Source: Clostridia bacterium (lineage in GTDB: Bacteria; Bacillota; Clostridia; Christensenellales; Aristaeellaceae). Taken from it: a DNA stretch of 15,062 bases. Each line of letters starts with the position of its first letter. The first letter of the stretch is position 1. Both the position numbers and the translations under genes were made by a program. Of the stretch, positions 15,021-15,062 are shown piece by piece. Below the pieces are notes generated by a model, which was not told the origin of the DNA, ran no database searches, and saw only the letters and a list, made by a program, of their open reading frames with translations. Location of the stretch: positions 1 to 15,062 of the forward strand of contig CAAGII010000118.1 in assembly GCA_900769875.1 (NCBI GenBank). The letters are read 5' to 3'.

Positions 15021-15062
15021 ATGATACACGCGCCGAAAGCGTCACAGGCCGCTCGCTTGGGA
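15021..15062 (+). CDS. Possible start of a rightward gene (partial, runs off the right edge)
   Basis: ATG at 15021 is preceded by TTGGAGGGAA, giving a strong ribosome binding site (GGAGGG at 15006-15011) 9 nt upstream. Fourteen codons are visible (MIHAPKASQAARLG) with no stop. The sequence is too short to identify. It could be a transposase start or an unrelated gene. Confidence 0.4.
   Translation, partial: MIHAPKASQAARLG

Noticed and set aside
14870..15062. IS21-like element end
   Set aside because: TTTTGACCCC-like sequence and repeats are suggestive, but no terminal inverted repeat, target duplication or recognisable transposase is visible in the remaining bases.
1..15062. CRISPR array, tRNA or retron-type RNA
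   Set aside because: Reading both strands gave no regularly spaced direct repeats, cloverleaf or reverse transcriptase.

Overview
The window looks like a chromosomal defence island from a moderately GC-rich Firmicute, most likely a gut- or rumen-type Clostridia. This is inferred from strong GGAGG-type ribosome binding sites, ATG/GTG/TTG starts, and the style of the transposase/ATPase remnant and the phosphoesterase. No rRNA, tRNA or CRISPR array was seen.

Layout from left to right. Positions 2-284 hold the end of a plus-strand transposition module: the C-terminus of a DDE-type transposase, then the first ~46 codons of its AAA ATPase. The ATPase reading frame runs abruptly into antisense sequence of the next gene. 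Everything from 249 to 14655 is on the minus strand, so transcription runs right to left. In transcription order the genes are: a large helicase with an N-terminal PLD-like region and an SNF2-type motor (14655-11425); a DUF4391 protein (11419-10808); a two-helix membrane protein resembling the phage superinfection-exclusion protein SieB (10808-10164); a type III-like beta-class adenine methyltransferase Mod (10164-8188); a RhuM-family protein (8186-7173); a type III restriction helicase/nuclease Res (7176-4054); McrB with an EVE-like reader domain (4020-1834); McrC nuclease (1837-800); and a small metallophosphoesterase (692-249). The 308 bases right of the helicase hold a candidate promoter, phased direct repeats and two related palindromes. 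A weak plus-strand start lies at 15021.

The eight genes from helicase to mcrC either overlap by 1-4 nt or are separated by at most 33 nt, so they look like one operon. Functionally they form two layers. The first is a modification/restriction layer: Mod and Res, with an extra SNF2 motor, DUF4391, RhuM and a SieB-like membrane protein. The second is a McrBC layer that would attack foreign modified DNA. The most unusual part is the AT-rich SieB-like gene wedged between the DUF4391 gene and mod. Its C-terminal coil resembles the DUF4391 tail, and its coding sequence carries two in-frame A-AAA-AAG slippery heptamers. The mod specificity region is likewise AT-rich against GC-rich flanks, pointing to exchange of specificity cassettes.
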